Positions 42,984 to 51,799 of a stretch of 64,000 nt of DNA are shown here, piece by piece. A program made the translations under genes and the position numbers. Under the pieces are notes generated by a model, which had not been told where the DNA came from, did not search any database, and was given only the letters and a program-made list of their open reading frames with translations. Origin of the DNA: Methanoculleus formosensis (GTDB lineage: Archaea; Halobacteriota; Methanomicrobia; Methanomicrobiales; Methanoculleaceae); the NCBI RefSeq assembly GCF_025384765.1, contig NZ_VHLL01000007.1:43195-107194 (forward strand). Reading direction: 5' to 3'. Positions within the stretch are counted from its first letter, which is position 1. Each line of letters starts with the position of its first letter.

Positions 42984-43982
42984 ATGCAGCCGGAAAAAAC
43001 CTGTGGGATACTCTCGATCCGCGTGATAGACTACACGCAGGACCGCATCGAGGAGCACGAGTGCATCGAACTCACCGAGGCCTGGTCGTGGATCGGCCGG
43101 GAGACGGTCACCTGGATCGACGTTATCGGGGTGCCGGAGCGCGACGAACTCGTGATCCTCGGCAGGCAGGCCGGCATCCACCCGCTCACGATGGAGGATA
43201 TCACCGCCCCGGACCAGCGGCCGAAGGTGGAGGAGTTCGGGAGTTACGTCGCCGTCATCGCGAGGATGCTCTCGGAGAGAGACGGCAGGGTTGTAAGCGA
43301 GCAGGTCAGCCTGATCTTCGGGGAGAACTACGTCATAACGTTCCGCGAGCAGCCCTTCCGGGTCTTCGAACAGGTCAGAGAGCGGCTCAGGAACGAGCTG
43401 AGTCTCCTCCGGGGCATGGGTCCGGACTTCCTCGCCTACACGCTCCTCGACGCCATCGTGGGCGTCTACCTCGCCATTCTCGACGCGGTCGACGACCGGG
43501 TGGAAGACCTCCAGGGCAGGGTTCTGGCTGCCGCGGATCCGCTTGCCTTAAAACAGATCTACGAACTCAAAGAAGATCTCCTGACCATCCGGAGAGCGGC
43601 CGTGCCGGCACGCGAGGTTCTCGGATCGCTCGCAAGCCGGGAGTTGAGCCTGGTCCGGAAGGAGACGATCCCGTACTTCCGGGATGTATACGATCGGTGC
43701 ATCCAGGCGGCGGAGGTTGCGGAGTATACCCGCGATACGCTCTCCGGCGTGATGGACCTCCATACCTCGAACCAGAACAACAGGCTCGCCGAGATCACGA
43801 CGATCCTCACCATCGTCGCGAGCATCTTCATCCCCTTGAGTTTCATCACCGGGTTTTACGGGATGAACCTCAGGAACATACCGCTCGAAGACTCGCCCTG
43901 GGGCTACCCGCTCGTCCTCCTCATCATGGTAGGCGTCGCGGCCGCGATGCTCCTCTACTTCAGGAGGAATGAGTGGATATGA
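42984..43982 (+). CDS. corA: CorA magnesium/cobalt channel, paralogue 2
   Basis: 332-residue CorA. Cytoplasmic alpha/beta N-terminal domain, then the long stalk helix, with EDITAPDQRPKVEEF where the family Gln is intact. The pore end is GFYGMNLRNIP (GMN selectivity motif) between two C-terminal helices, ending in RRNEWI. GGAGGTG three bases before ATG 42984 is an excellent ribosome site. It is an intact tandem copy of the broken gene upstream and may explain why the latter is dispensable. Confidence 0.95.
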   Translation: MQPEKTCGILSIRVIDYTQDRIEEHECIELTEAWSWIGRETVTWIDVIGVPERDELVILGRQAGIHPLTMEDITAPDQRPKVEEFGSYVAVIARMLSERDGRVVSEQVSLIFGENYVITFREQPFRVFEQVRERLRNELSLLRGMGPDFLAYTLLDAIVGVYLAILDAVDDRVEDLQGRVLAAADPLALKQIYELKEDLLTIRRAAVPAREVLGSLASRELSLVRKETIPYFRDVYDRCIQAAEVAEYTRDTLSGVMDLHTSNQNNRLAEITTILTIVASIFIPLSFITGFYGMNLRNIPLEDSPWGYPLVLLIMVGVAAAMLLYFRRNEWI

Positions 43983-44054
43983 CGGCGGGCTCTGCGGCGC
44001 GGGACAGGTGCGGCAACCTCTTTTTTGTAGCGAGGATGCCAACACTTCTCCATT

Positions 44055-45395
44055 ATGGCAATCCATCCCATCGACTACCGCTACGGCACCCTGGAGATGC
44101 GTGCCGTCTGGAGTGAGGAGAACCGCTTCCGGGCGATCGTCACGGCCGAAGTGGCGCTGGCCCGTGCTGAGGCGGCGCACGGGATGATCCCCCGCGAGGA
44201 TGCGGAGACGATCGCGGCCCGCGCGCCGGAGGCCCGCCTCGAGCGAGCGCAGGAGATCGAGGCCGAGATCAACCACGACATGATGGCGATCGTCAAGGCC
44301 GTCGCCGAGGTCTGTGGCGACGCCGGGCGGTGGATCCACTACGGCGCGACCTCAAACGACATCCTGGACACGGCGACCGCCCTGCAGATCCGCGAGAGCC
44401 TCGCGCTCATCGAGGAGAAACTCGGTAAACTCCTCTCGGTGCTCCTCGCCCGGAGCGCCGAGACGAAGACCCTCGTCTGCGCCGGCCGAACCCACGGGCA
44501 GATCGGCGTCCCGACGACCTACGGCCTCCGGTTCGCGATCTGGGCGAGCGAGGTCTCCCGCCACATCGAGCGGCTCCGCCAGATGCGACCCCGCGTCGTC
44601 GTCGGGCAGCTCACCGGTGCCGTAGGCACCCAGGCGGCCCTCGGTGATGCCGGTATCGAGATCCAGGAGACGATGATGGAGTTCCTCGGTATCCGGGCCG
44701 TGGACGTCTCGAACCAGATCATCGCACGGGACCGCTACGCGGAGTACTTCATGCTCCTCGCAAACGTCGCGACCACGCTCGACAAGATCGGGCTTGAACT
44801 CCGGCTGATGCAGCGCTCCGAGATTGGGGAGGTCGCGGAGGCGTTCGGGAAGAAGCAGGTGGGCTCGAGCACGATGCCCCACAAGAGAAACCCGATCAAG
44901 AGCGAGCAGGTCTGCGGCCTTGCCCGGATCGTCCGCTCAGCGGTCGAACCCGCCCTGCAGAACAACGTCCTCTGGGACGAGCGCGACCTCACGAACTCAT
45001 CCCCCGAGCGGGTGCTCTTCCCCGAGGCGTCGGTGCTCGCCGACCACATCCTGAACGTGATGATCGCCGTGATGGATGGCCTCGAGTTCAACAAGAAGAA
45101 CATCCGAAAGAACCTGATGATGCTCCGCGGCGTGAACCTCGCCGAGTCGGTGATGATCGACCTGACAAAGCGGGGCATGAACCGGCAGGACGCCCACGAA
45201 GTGATGCGGACGGCGAGCATGCAGGCCCTCGACGAAGACCGCGACCTCAGCCAGGTGCTCGGCGAGCGGCCGGAGGTCACGGCGTTCGTCACCCGCGAGG
45301 AACTCGATGCGCTCCTCGACCCCGACGCCTACATCGGGACGGCCGTCCGGCAGGTGGAGCGGCTGATCGAGAAACTCACGCCGCTCTGCCGGTGA
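44055..45395 (+). CDS. purB: Adenylosuccinate lyase
   Basis: 446-residue lyase catalysing two steps of purine synthesis, cleaving SAICAR and adenylosuccinate with loss of fumarate. The fumarase-superfamily signature is GSSTMPHKRNP, preceded by HYGATSNDILDTA and CAGRTHGQ with catalytic His. The C-terminal helical domain is complete. Start ATG 44055. Confidence 0.97.
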   Translation: MAIHPIDYRYGTLEMRAVWSEENRFRAIVTAEVALARAEAAHGMIPREDAETIAARAPEARLERAQEIEAEINHDMMAIVKAVAEVCGDAGRWIHYGATSNDILDTATALQIRESLALIEEKLGKLLSVLLARSAETKTLVCAGRTHGQIGVPTTYGLRFAIWASEVSRHIERLRQMRPRVVVGQLTGAVGTQAALGDAGIEIQETMMEFLGIRAVDVSNQIIARDRYAEYFMLLANVATTLDKIGLELRLMQRSEIGEVAEAFGKKQVGSSTMPHKRNPIKSEQVCGLARIVRSAVEPALQNNVLWDERDLTNSSPERVLFPEASVLADHILNVMIAVMDGLEFNKKNIRKNLMMLRGVNLAESVMIDLTKRGMNRQDAHEVMRTASMQALDEDRDLSQVLGERPEVTAFVTREELDALLDPDAYIGTAVRQVERLIEKLTPLCR

Positions 45396-45445
45396 GAGGG
45401 GCATCAGGCGGGATGCACCACCGCACCCCCTCCCTCCTTGAGGTC

Positions 45446-45778
45446 TCAGAACTCTTCCGCGACGCCGTAGCCGTACGACCGCAGCACCTGGCTCCCCCTC
45501 TGCTCCGGGTATGCGGCAAGCACGAGCCCCCGCGACTCCAGGAATTCTTCGGCAGATACGATGGAAACGGCCTGGATCTGTTCTTCTTCTCCGGGCTCCA
45601 TCGACCAGGAGTGAATGTAGTAGACATCCGGCAGCCCCTCCTCTTCGTGCAGGTAGAGGTCCTTTCCACGCGCGAATGCCCCACCGATGTTGCCGCCCCG
45701 CGGCGCGAGGTAGAGCCAGACGTCGCGGTCGGTGTCGAGGAGGACCTCGCCCTTTTCGGATTGAATGCATTTCTTCAT
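45446..45778 (-). CDS. Conserved hypothetical protein
   Basis: 110-residue soluble acidic protein, not recognised. Strand-rich start (KGEVLLDTDRDVWLYLAPRG) and a middle with LYLHEEEGLPDVYYIHSW, ending in YGYGVAEEF. GAGGTG seven bases before ATG 45778 supports it as real. Convergent with purB; borders the decayed island. Confidence 0.6.
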   Translation of the reverse strand: MKKCIQSEKGEVLLDTDRDVWLYLAPRGGNIGGAFARGKDLYLHEEEGLPDVYYIHSWSMEPGEEEQIQAVSIVSAEEFLESRGLVLAAYPEQRGSQVLRSYGYGVAEEF

Positions 45779-45916
45779 GGTCAGTCACCTCTGCCCCGCC
45801 GGCCGTGCAGGGCAGTTCGGCAGGCGGCGGCGAGGAACCCGGAAGCCCGGTGAGATAGCCATGGCATTTCAGCGATCCTGCCACCGCCCGCCGGGCAGAG
45901 GTAGAACGTCGAGTGT

Positions 45917-45977
45917 CATACAATTTAATATTATTAAGATTAAGTGCCACAATATTAATTATTAGTAACATTAATTT
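45917..45977. other. AT-rich segment
   Basis: About 60 bases almost without G/C (TTTAATATTATTAAG, then AATATTAATTATTAG), unlike the surrounding DNA. It holds short palindromes such as TTAATATTATTAA. No gene starts at a suitable distance. It marks the beginning of the decayed region and may be a remnant promoter or insertion border. Confidence 0.5.
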
Positions 45978-46229
45978 CCCCGACGGCGCCACCGTCCCGG
46001 TCTTTCGCCGTTCGACCGATCCCGGCTCCCCTGTCATGCCGGGTAGTGCCCGGGAACCAGTCGATACGAGAAAAGCCGAATTTTTCGAAACTTTTCCCCG
46101 CCTGCTCCCGGCGATAGCAATTCCCGGGCACGACGGTTCACCGGACGCGCACCTGACAATGCTCGAAGGACGCTCCCTGAGGAGCATCCTGATCCTGAGG
46201 ATTCACGCCTCCCTGAGGCGACCCTTGAA

Positions 46230-46334
46230 GATACGCTCGGCGAGATATGGTCGAGCGTGGTGGCGCTGATCCTCTATCCCGTCGTCTTCTTTGCCGTCGC
46301 ATACACGCGGTTCATGCGGACGGATATCCGATGA
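46230..46334 (+). pseudogene. C-terminal remnant of a membrane protein (ABC-2 permease-like)
   Basis: 34 codons encoding DTLGEIWSSVVALILY and PVVFFAVAYTRFMRTDIR, then TGA. This is the last transmembrane helix and charged tail typical of ABC-2 permeases. No start or upstream body is present, so it is a remnant. The rest of the 45779-46829 gap shows only chance frames. Confidence 0.5.
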
Positions 46335-46829
46335 GAGACGGGCGCGCACCTTCGCTCCCGGGGAGGGGCTGCAGCGGAGACAGGCCGATTATTCCGCTGG
46401 GTTTCGATATTCGGGGAAGGTATGCAGGGTTCTTACCGGAGTATGCACTCATACCCGCGATCCGGGGATCTAGGTATGTTTCCACTGGAGATCGGCCGTA
46501 CTGCCGGGAGATGGAACAACGAGGGCGTATCAGGAGAATGCTACGGCCCGGGTACAGCCGCGACAGTTCGATGTTTGTCACAGAAAAGGTATATGGGAGA
46601 ACATTGACATCTTGAACGGTGACACCGCGTACGGTATCCCGCCGGGGGCCGGGAACCCCGATTGCCGTCGTATCCCGTCCCCCAAAAGCGTGCCCGGGGG
46701 GCAATAGGGCTGCTGGCTGCCATAGGGGATATCCGTTGCGGTTCCGTATTCCTCCAGGCACTGTTACGGAATTTCGAGTGACATAGTATTGCAAGGGGAA
46801 GAAAATGTGCCGAACAGGAGAGTGATGTG

Positions 46830-47228
46830 ATGTCAATTGGTTCTTGTGGTCCCGTTCAGGACGTTAAAATGAACGCATCAGCAAAGATTAATTCTGCAGA
46901 TCTGTATCAGAGGGGTGACGGTACCCGCTATGTTAGAATAGACTGGTATGTAAGTGGATGTTTCGATTATAGTCGACAGTTCACATTCACGAACTGCGAA
47001 CTCAGTACAACAATCAAAGTGAGTTGGCCTGGCGGCTTGAGTGAGATCGTGAAACCCCTCTATACCGATTACTGCATACAGTCCGGTACGGACAATATAG
47101 ATGTAGCACCTTCAGCTTCCTCCTATACAGTGGAAGTAAAAGTACATGCTGAATGTTGGGTCTGGGTTATCATATGGACAAATATCGGTAGAGAGGACGC
47201 TTCTGCTTCCTGCGTTATATACCCATGA
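46830..47228 (+). CDS. Six-cysteine beta-rich protein of unknown function, lower GC
   Basis: 132 residues, unrecognised. Six Cys (GSCGPV, SGCFDY, TNCELS, DYCIQS, AECWVW, ASCVIY) spread through a strand-rich sequence, suggesting three disulfides or a metal site; no signal peptide is obvious. Its base composition is visibly poorer in G+C than all neighbours, a sign of transfer. AGGAGAG seven bases before ATG 46830 supports the start. Its stop overlaps the start of the next gene (ATGA), so the two are translationally coupled. Confidence 0.7.
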   Translation: MSIGSCGPVQDVKMNASAKINSADLYQRGDGTRYVRIDWYVSGCFDYSRQFTFTNCELSTTIKVSWPGGLSEIVKPLYTDYCIQSGTDNIDVAPSASSYTVEVKVHAECWVWVIIWTNIGREDASASCVIYP

Positions 47229-48430
47229 AACGCGCAGGAGAGGTCTGCATGAATCAAAAAACGGCCTGTATCGTCTTGCTGCTGATCGCGTGCGCTCCCC
47301 CGGCAGCGGCTGCATCCGTCGTTCAACTGACAGACGATCCGGCATTCGATGCATACCCCTTCTGGTCTCCGGACGGAGATAGGATCACCTTTGTCTCATC
47401 CGACGGAGTCCATGCCGGCATCCGGGTGATGGAGCGCGACGGCCAAAACCCGGTACCGGTGACGGACGACCGTTCGTGGAATCTCTTCACTGAGTTTGAT
47501 CCCTGGTCGCCGGACGGGAAGAAACTCCTCTTCCTGTCCGGCGACGAAGAGGGGCCCGACCTCTGGACGATGAACCCGGACGGGACCGGGAAGGTGCGCC
47601 TGACCGAAAACGGCCGCATCCTCCCCGGCCTGACGCTTTCCGGCTACGGAGCGGACTGGAGCGCCGATGGGAAGCGGATAGTCTATACCTCCTGCCTCTT
47701 CGATAATTCGGCGATATGGGAGACCTTCGTGGCCACCGCCGCAAACGGGTCGCCTGCGGTGAACCTCTCAGATATCCGGAAAGATGCCGATATCTGGATC
47801 ATGGACGCGGACGGCGGCAACAAGAAGCAGCTGACGACCGGCGGAGATGCACTGCTGCCCCTGTGGCAGCCGCACGGGGACAGAATCGCATACCTCTCGG
47901 ATCCTTCCGGGAAGAGCGAGATCTGGACGATGCAGAGCGACGGAACGGGCAAGACACAGATGACGTTCAGCGAAGGGAACGTATCCGGGTATTCCTGGTC
48001 CCCGGACGGCACCAGGATCGCCTACGTAGTCGCGGCACCGCCTGGAACATTGCCGGAGTTTTCTCTCCGGGTTATCGAGAGCGACGGATCGGGTTCGGAG
48101 CAATTGACGACCGGAAACTGGGACACATCCCCGGTCTGGTCGCCGGACAGCAGCAGGATCGCCTTCCGGTCGGAGTCGAGGGACCGGAAGCTCTGGGTGA
48201 TGGAGAGCGACGGCTCCGGCCTCGCACCCCTCGGTCCTGATAATCCAACGTACATGATGCAGCAGTGGTCTCCCGACGGCAGGACAATCGTCGTGAGCGA
48301 TGGAAACGACCTGTATGCAATCCAGCTCGAAGACCCGGCGGCACCCGCATCGCCGGGATTCGGGGTAGCTGCTGCAGCGGGTGCACTGTTTCTCACGGTA
48401 TGTCTGCTCAGGCTGCGAAAGCAGGAATGA
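47225..48430 (+). CDS. Surface TolB-like (PD40) beta-propeller with PGF-CTERM anchor
   Basis: 401 residues. A signal peptide (IVLLLIACAPPAAAA, residues about 16-30), then about seven PD40/TolB blades, each with the signature WSPDGDRITFVS or WSPDSSRIAF and DLWTMNPDGTG. The C-terminus is PGF followed by a hydrophobic stretch and RLRKQE (SPGFGVAAAAGALFL...), which is the PGF-CTERM sorting signal cut by archaeosortase A, so the mature protein is likely lipid-anchored on the cell surface. Coupled to the six-cysteine gene upstream. ATG 47225 or 47249 are both possible. Confidence 0.85.
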   Translation: MKRAGEVCMNQKTACIVLLLIACAPPAAAASVVQLTDDPAFDAYPFWSPDGDRITFVSSDGVHAGIRVMERDGQNPVPVTDDRSWNLFTEFDPWSPDGKKLLFLSGDEEGPDLWTMNPDGTGKVRLTENGRILPGLTLSGYGADWSADGKRIVYTSCLFDNSAIWETFVATAANGSPAVNLSDIRKDADIWIMDADGGNKKQLTTGGDALLPLWQPHGDRIAYLSDPSGKSEIWTMQSDGTGKTQMTFSEGNVSGYSWSPDGTRIAYVVAAPPGTLPEFSLRVIESDGSGSEQLTTGNWDTSPVWSPDSSRIAFRSESRDRKLWVMESDGSGLAPLGPDNPTYMMQQWSPDGRTIVVSDGNDLYAIQLEDPAAPASPGFGVAAAAGALFLTVCLLRLRKQE

Positions 48431-48517
48431 GGGGAAAGCGGGAACGTGCCGCACGAAGACGATTACCGGTGGAGCGCGACGCGTTAACGGGTGTCGCCAT
48501 CGCCGTCTTCACGCCGC

Positions 48518-48757
48518 TCACTCCTCCTCCCGTGCTCCCCGCAGTGCTTTTACATCCCCCACGGTCACCACGCGAACCGCACCACCCTGGATGTCACCTC
48601 CGGCATCGCCCATCAGGTCCTCGATCCAGCCCTCCATCTCCAGGTACGCCGCCCGCAACCCTTCGAGAACATCCGGATCGGCATCCCAGAGGCCACGTTC
48701 GTGCGCTTCAAGCAGCCGTCTCCCGATCTCCTCCAGCGCCCAGGAATTTCTCGTGGG
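48518..48757 (-). pseudogene. cobN: C-terminal remnant of cobaltochelatase subunit CobN
   Basis: About 75 residues of the CobN C-terminus, from TRNSWALEEIGRRLLEAHER through GLWDADPDVLEGLRAAYLEM and EGWIEDLMG to the stop. Full-length CobN is about 1200 residues; here the frame upstream changes to unrelated sequence and no start exists, so it is a pseudogene fragment left by deletion. It implies a cobN gene was once in this place. Confidence 0.75.
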
Positions 48758-49073
48758 AGCAGACGTTCGCGAGCGGAAACGGCGTGGGGGGACGCTTTCG
48801 TTCGATACGTCGGTGGAGACGATGAAGATCAACCTGACTTCCCAATCACCGCCCACGATCGAAATCGCGGTCAATACAGGCCTCCCGGTTCCGCTGAACA
48901 CGCCACTCTGGGAGGCGTGCAACGAGACGCTGCACGAGACAAGAATATATGCCAATGTCGTTAACTGCACATCCATCCTCCGGAGACGGCCGAGTGACGC
49001 TCACCTTTGCCGAGGGCCACGTGCCCGAGGTGACGCTGCGCCTGGTTCGGGCAGCCGTCTCCGCCCGGGGGTG
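48740..49073 (+). pseudogene. Possible frameshifted remnant on the plus strand
   Basis: Two adjacent frames look like one broken reading frame: MKINLTSQSPPTIEIAVNT and CNETLHETRIYANVVNCTS, then, after a shift near 48975, GRVTLTFAEGHVPEVTLRLV ending at TGA 49073. No family recognised. It lies beside the CobN remnant in the 773-base gap 48431-49203, which otherwise holds only the promoter of the next gene. Confidence 0.3.
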
Positions 49074-49144
49074 ACAGATTCCGGCTGAAACCCTCCAAAC
49101 CGCCCGCATTTCGCGCCGGCCAATGTACGCACATTTATAGTCCA

Positions 49145-49160
49145 ACAGTGCAAACACTGT
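49145..49160. promoter_or_regulatory. Perfect palindrome near the promoter of the asparagine-synthase-like gene
   Basis: ACAGTG-CAAA-CACTGT, a 6-bp inverted repeat with a 4-base spacer, lying just after the TATA-like CATTTATAG (49131-49139). Position fits an operator; no regulator is identified. Confidence 0.35.
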
Positions 49161-49203
49161 CACGGATCCGTTTTTTGAGACGCTCATATACTGCGCGAGC
49201 CTC

Positions 49204-50238
49204 ATGGCGATAACCGCCGGATTACGGAATACGCCGATCATGAACCTGAAGGGCTGGATAGAGTGTGACGGGGTGCGGCTTATGCCGAATGCTGTTGAGC
49301 GGATGCTCAGCGAGGAGCCGGAGGCCCTCACCCGGTGCGGCGGCGAGTTCCTGCTCACCTGGGACAACTGCACCGCGCGCGATGCCTTCGGGATCATGCC
49401 CGGCCCGGTTCCGCCGGGAACCGTATGCTGCAACGGGCGGGAGGCGGCCCGGATAGCCCCCGACCCGGCACCTTGTGCGCTTGAAGAGGCAATCGTCACC
49501 GCGATCGGTCTTCGGAGCGACGAAGGGGTGGTGGCGTTCTCCGGCGGGGTGGATTCAGCCCTCATCGCCGCGTTCGCCGGCCTCCCCTGCGTGGCGGTGG
49601 GGCTCCACGGGTCGCACGATGCCGTGTGGGCAGAGAAAGCTGCAAGGATGATGGGACTCGACCTTGAGGTCGTCACCCCGACCGTGGACGAGGTCGCGGA
49701 GGTACTCGCCCGCGTCGTCCGGGTCATCCCCGACCCGGAAAACCCCGTCGAGGCCTCGATCGCGACGACCCTCTTCTTCGTCGCCGCATGGGCGGCGGAG
49801 CACGGCCATACCCGGATCCTCGCCGGACAGGGGGCGGACGAGCTCTTCGGCGGCTACGCCCGCTACCTCACCTCCAGCGACCTCGCGGCGGAACTCGAAC
49901 AGGACTATGCGGATCACGGACGCCAGAGGGCGCGGGACCAGGCGGTTGCGGCGCGCCACGGCACGTACTTCTCGATGCCGTATCTCGATCTCCGGGTGGT
50001 GCGCGCCGCAAGGGCGATCCCGGCCGCCGAGCGGGTGCGCGGCGGGTTAAGGAAGCGCCCCCTGAGAGCCGTTGCACAGCGGCACATTCCCGCCGAGATC
50101 GCCCGGGCCGAGAAGAAAGCGATGCAGTACGGGAGCGGAATCTGGCGGACAATCCAACAGCTTGCACGTACAAACGGTTATAAAAAGTCGGTACAAGGGT
50201 ACTTAACGGAGATCAGCAGGGCGGAACATGATTACTGA
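49204..50238 (+). CDS. Asparagine-synthase-like ATP pyrophosphatase protein
   Basis: 344-residue protein with the synthetase half of asparagine synthase B: the PP-loop FSGGVDSALIAAF, GLDLEVVTPTVDE, AGQGADELFGGYARYL and the C-terminal EKKAMQYGSGIW. The N-terminal 100 residues look like a reduced glutaminase-type domain (CGGEFLLTWDNCTARDAFG) with no N-terminal Cys, so it would use ammonia or an amine, not glutamine. It heads a cluster with gatCAB, which makes Asn-tRNA or Gln-tRNA by transamidation; the pairing is notable. Start 49204 is tentative; ATG 49240 is possible. Confidence 0.8.
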   Translation: MAITAGLRNTPIMNLKGWIECDGVRLMPNAVERMLSEEPEALTRCGGEFLLTWDNCTARDAFGIMPGPVPPGTVCCNGREAARIAPDPAPCALEEAIVTAIGLRSDEGVVAFSGGVDSALIAAFAGLPCVAVGLHGSHDAVWAEKAARMMGLDLEVVTPTVDEVAEVLARVVRVIPDPENPVEASIATTLFFVAAWAAEHGHTRILAGQGADELFGGYARYLTSSDLAAELEQDYADHGRQRARDQAVAARHGTYFSMPYLDLRVVRAARAIPAAERVRGGLRKRPLRAVAQRHIPAEIARAEKKAMQYGSGIWRTIQQLARTNGYKKSVQGYLTEISRAEHDY

Positions 50239-50497
50239 GAGCGATATTGAACATATAGCGGAACTTGCGGATATCGGGATATCAAGAGACGAGGTGCCGG
50301 AGTTCACCAGACAATTCAACGCGATCATCGAGTATTTCGAGGTTCTCGATACCGTCGAGGGCGAGAACGCCCCGGATACCCGGGTCGTGAACGTCTTCAG
50401 GGACGACGAGCCCGATCCCTGCCTCTCGCAGGAAGAGGCGCTCGCAAACGCAGGATCGACCGAGAACGGATTTATAAAAGCGCCGAGGGTGATGTGA
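50228..50497 (+). CDS. gatC: Aspartyl/glutamyl-tRNA amidotransferase subunit C
   Basis: 89-residue small subunit that stabilises GatA-GatB. Motifs IEHIAELADIGISRDEVPEF and FNAIIEYFEVLDTVEGENAP are typical. Its start overlaps the end of the upstream gene, and gatA begins directly after its stop, so the cluster is one transcript. Confidence 0.93.
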   Translation: MITESDIEHIAELADIGISRDEVPEFTRQFNAIIEYFEVLDTVEGENAPDTRVVNVFRDDEPDPCLSQEEALANAGSTENGFIKAPRVM

Positions 50498-51799
50498 GTG
50501 GCGGGAACCCTGGACTTCTCGCCGGACGACCGGTATAACGCCTTCATCACCACCTGCGCCGAAGCGCCGTTCGGTGACGGTCCGCTCGCCGGCACCGCCG
50601 TCGCGGTCAAGGACAACATATCGACAGCCGGGATACGGACCACCTGCGGGTCGAAGATCCTCGATGGCTACGTCCCGCCGTATGACGCCCATGTCGTGGA
50701 CCTCCTCCGGAGAGCAGGTGCCGCGATCGTCGGCAAGACCAACATGGACGAGTTCGGGATGGGCTCCACTACCGAGACGAGCGCGTTCGGCCCCACCCGA
50801 AACCCGGTCGATCTAACACGGGTGCCCGGCGGGTCGTCCGGCGGGAGCGCCGCCGCCGTCGCCGCGGGCCTCGTCCCGATGGCGCTCGGCACCGATACCG
50901 GCGGTTCGATCCGGTGCCCCGCAGCGTTCTGCGGGATCGCAGGCCTCAAACCCACCTATGGCCGGGTCTCCCGCTACGGCCTCATCGCCTACGCCAACTC
51001 CCTCGAACAGGTCGGGCCGATGGCACGGACAGTCGAGGATGTATCGAGGCTCATGTCGGTGATCGCGCACTACGACCCCCGCGACTCGACGATGCTCGAC
51101 CGCCCGTATAACCACCGGCCCTCGGCCGAGGTCAAAGGGCTCAGGATCGGGATACCCGAAGAGTACTTCGGCGAAGGCGTCGATCCCCGTGTGGGAGAGA
51201 GTGTCCGCGACGCCATCGGGGTCCTGGAAGGGCTCGGGGCCGAGACGGTCCCGGTGAGCATCCCCGGAATGCGGCACGCGCTCGCCGCATACTATGTCAT
51301 CTGCACGAGCGAGGCCTCCTCGAACCTCGCGCGGTTCGACGGCGTCCGCTACGGCCCGGCGGTCGACACCAGGAAGTCCTGGCACGAGGCCTACCAGGAC
51401 CTGCGGCGGGAGTTACTCGGCGCAGAAGTCCGGCGCCGGATCATGCTCGGGACCTTCGCCCTCTCGGCCGGTTACGCCGGCCAGTACTACGCGAAGGCGC
51501 AGGTAGCCCGCCGGAAGATCCGGGAGGACTTCGGGCGAGCCCTTCGGGAAGCGGACGTCATCGCCGGCCCGACGATGCCGACAGTCGCCTTCCGTCTCGG
51601 CGAGAAGACCGACCCGATCTCGATGTACCTCTCGGACATTCTCACGGCCCCCGCGAACCTCGCCGGCATCCCGGCGATATCCGTTCCGTGCGGCAGGGTG
51701 GACGGCCTTCCCGTGGGCCTCCAGATCATGGGAAGACAGTTCGAGGACGAGCGCGTCGTCGATGTCGCGTTTGCCTACGAGCAGGAGGTGAGGGCATGA
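50498..51799 (+). CDS. gatA: Aspartyl/glutamyl-tRNA amidotransferase subunit A
   Basis: 433-residue amidase-signature glutaminase that supplies ammonia to GatB. The Ser-cisSer-Lys triad is visible: Lys38 in VAVKDNI, the cis-Ser in [15 protein letters not shown], and the nucleophile in [19 protein letters not shown] start at 50498, next to the gatC stop. Its stop overlaps gatB (ATGA). Confidence 0.96.
   Translation: MAGTLDFSPDDRYNAFITTCAEAPFGDGPLAGTAVAVKDNISTAGIRTTCGSKILDGYVPPYDAHVVDLLRRAGAAIVGKTNMDEFGMGSTTETSAFGPTRNPVDLTRVPGGSSGGSAAAVAAGLVPMALGTDTGGSIRCPAAFCGIAGLKPTYGRVSRYGLIAYANSLEQVGPMARTVEDVSRLMSVIAHYDPRDSTMLDRPYNHRPSAEVKGLRIGIPEEYFGEGVDPRVGESVRDAIGVLEGLGAETVPVSIPGMRHALAAYYVICTSEASSNLARFDGVRYGPAVDTRKSWHEAYQDLRRELLGAEVRRRIMLGTFALSAGYAGQYYAKAQVARRKIREDFGRALREADVIAGPTMPTVAFRLGEKTDPISMYLSDILTAPANLAGIPAISVPCGRVDGLPVGLQIMGRQFEDERVVDVAFAYEQEVRA

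Noticed and set aside
45913..46269. 118-codon frame starting in the AT-rich block
   Set aside because: Composition changes abruptly within it and the last part overlaps the membrane-protein remnant in another frame; no coherent protein.
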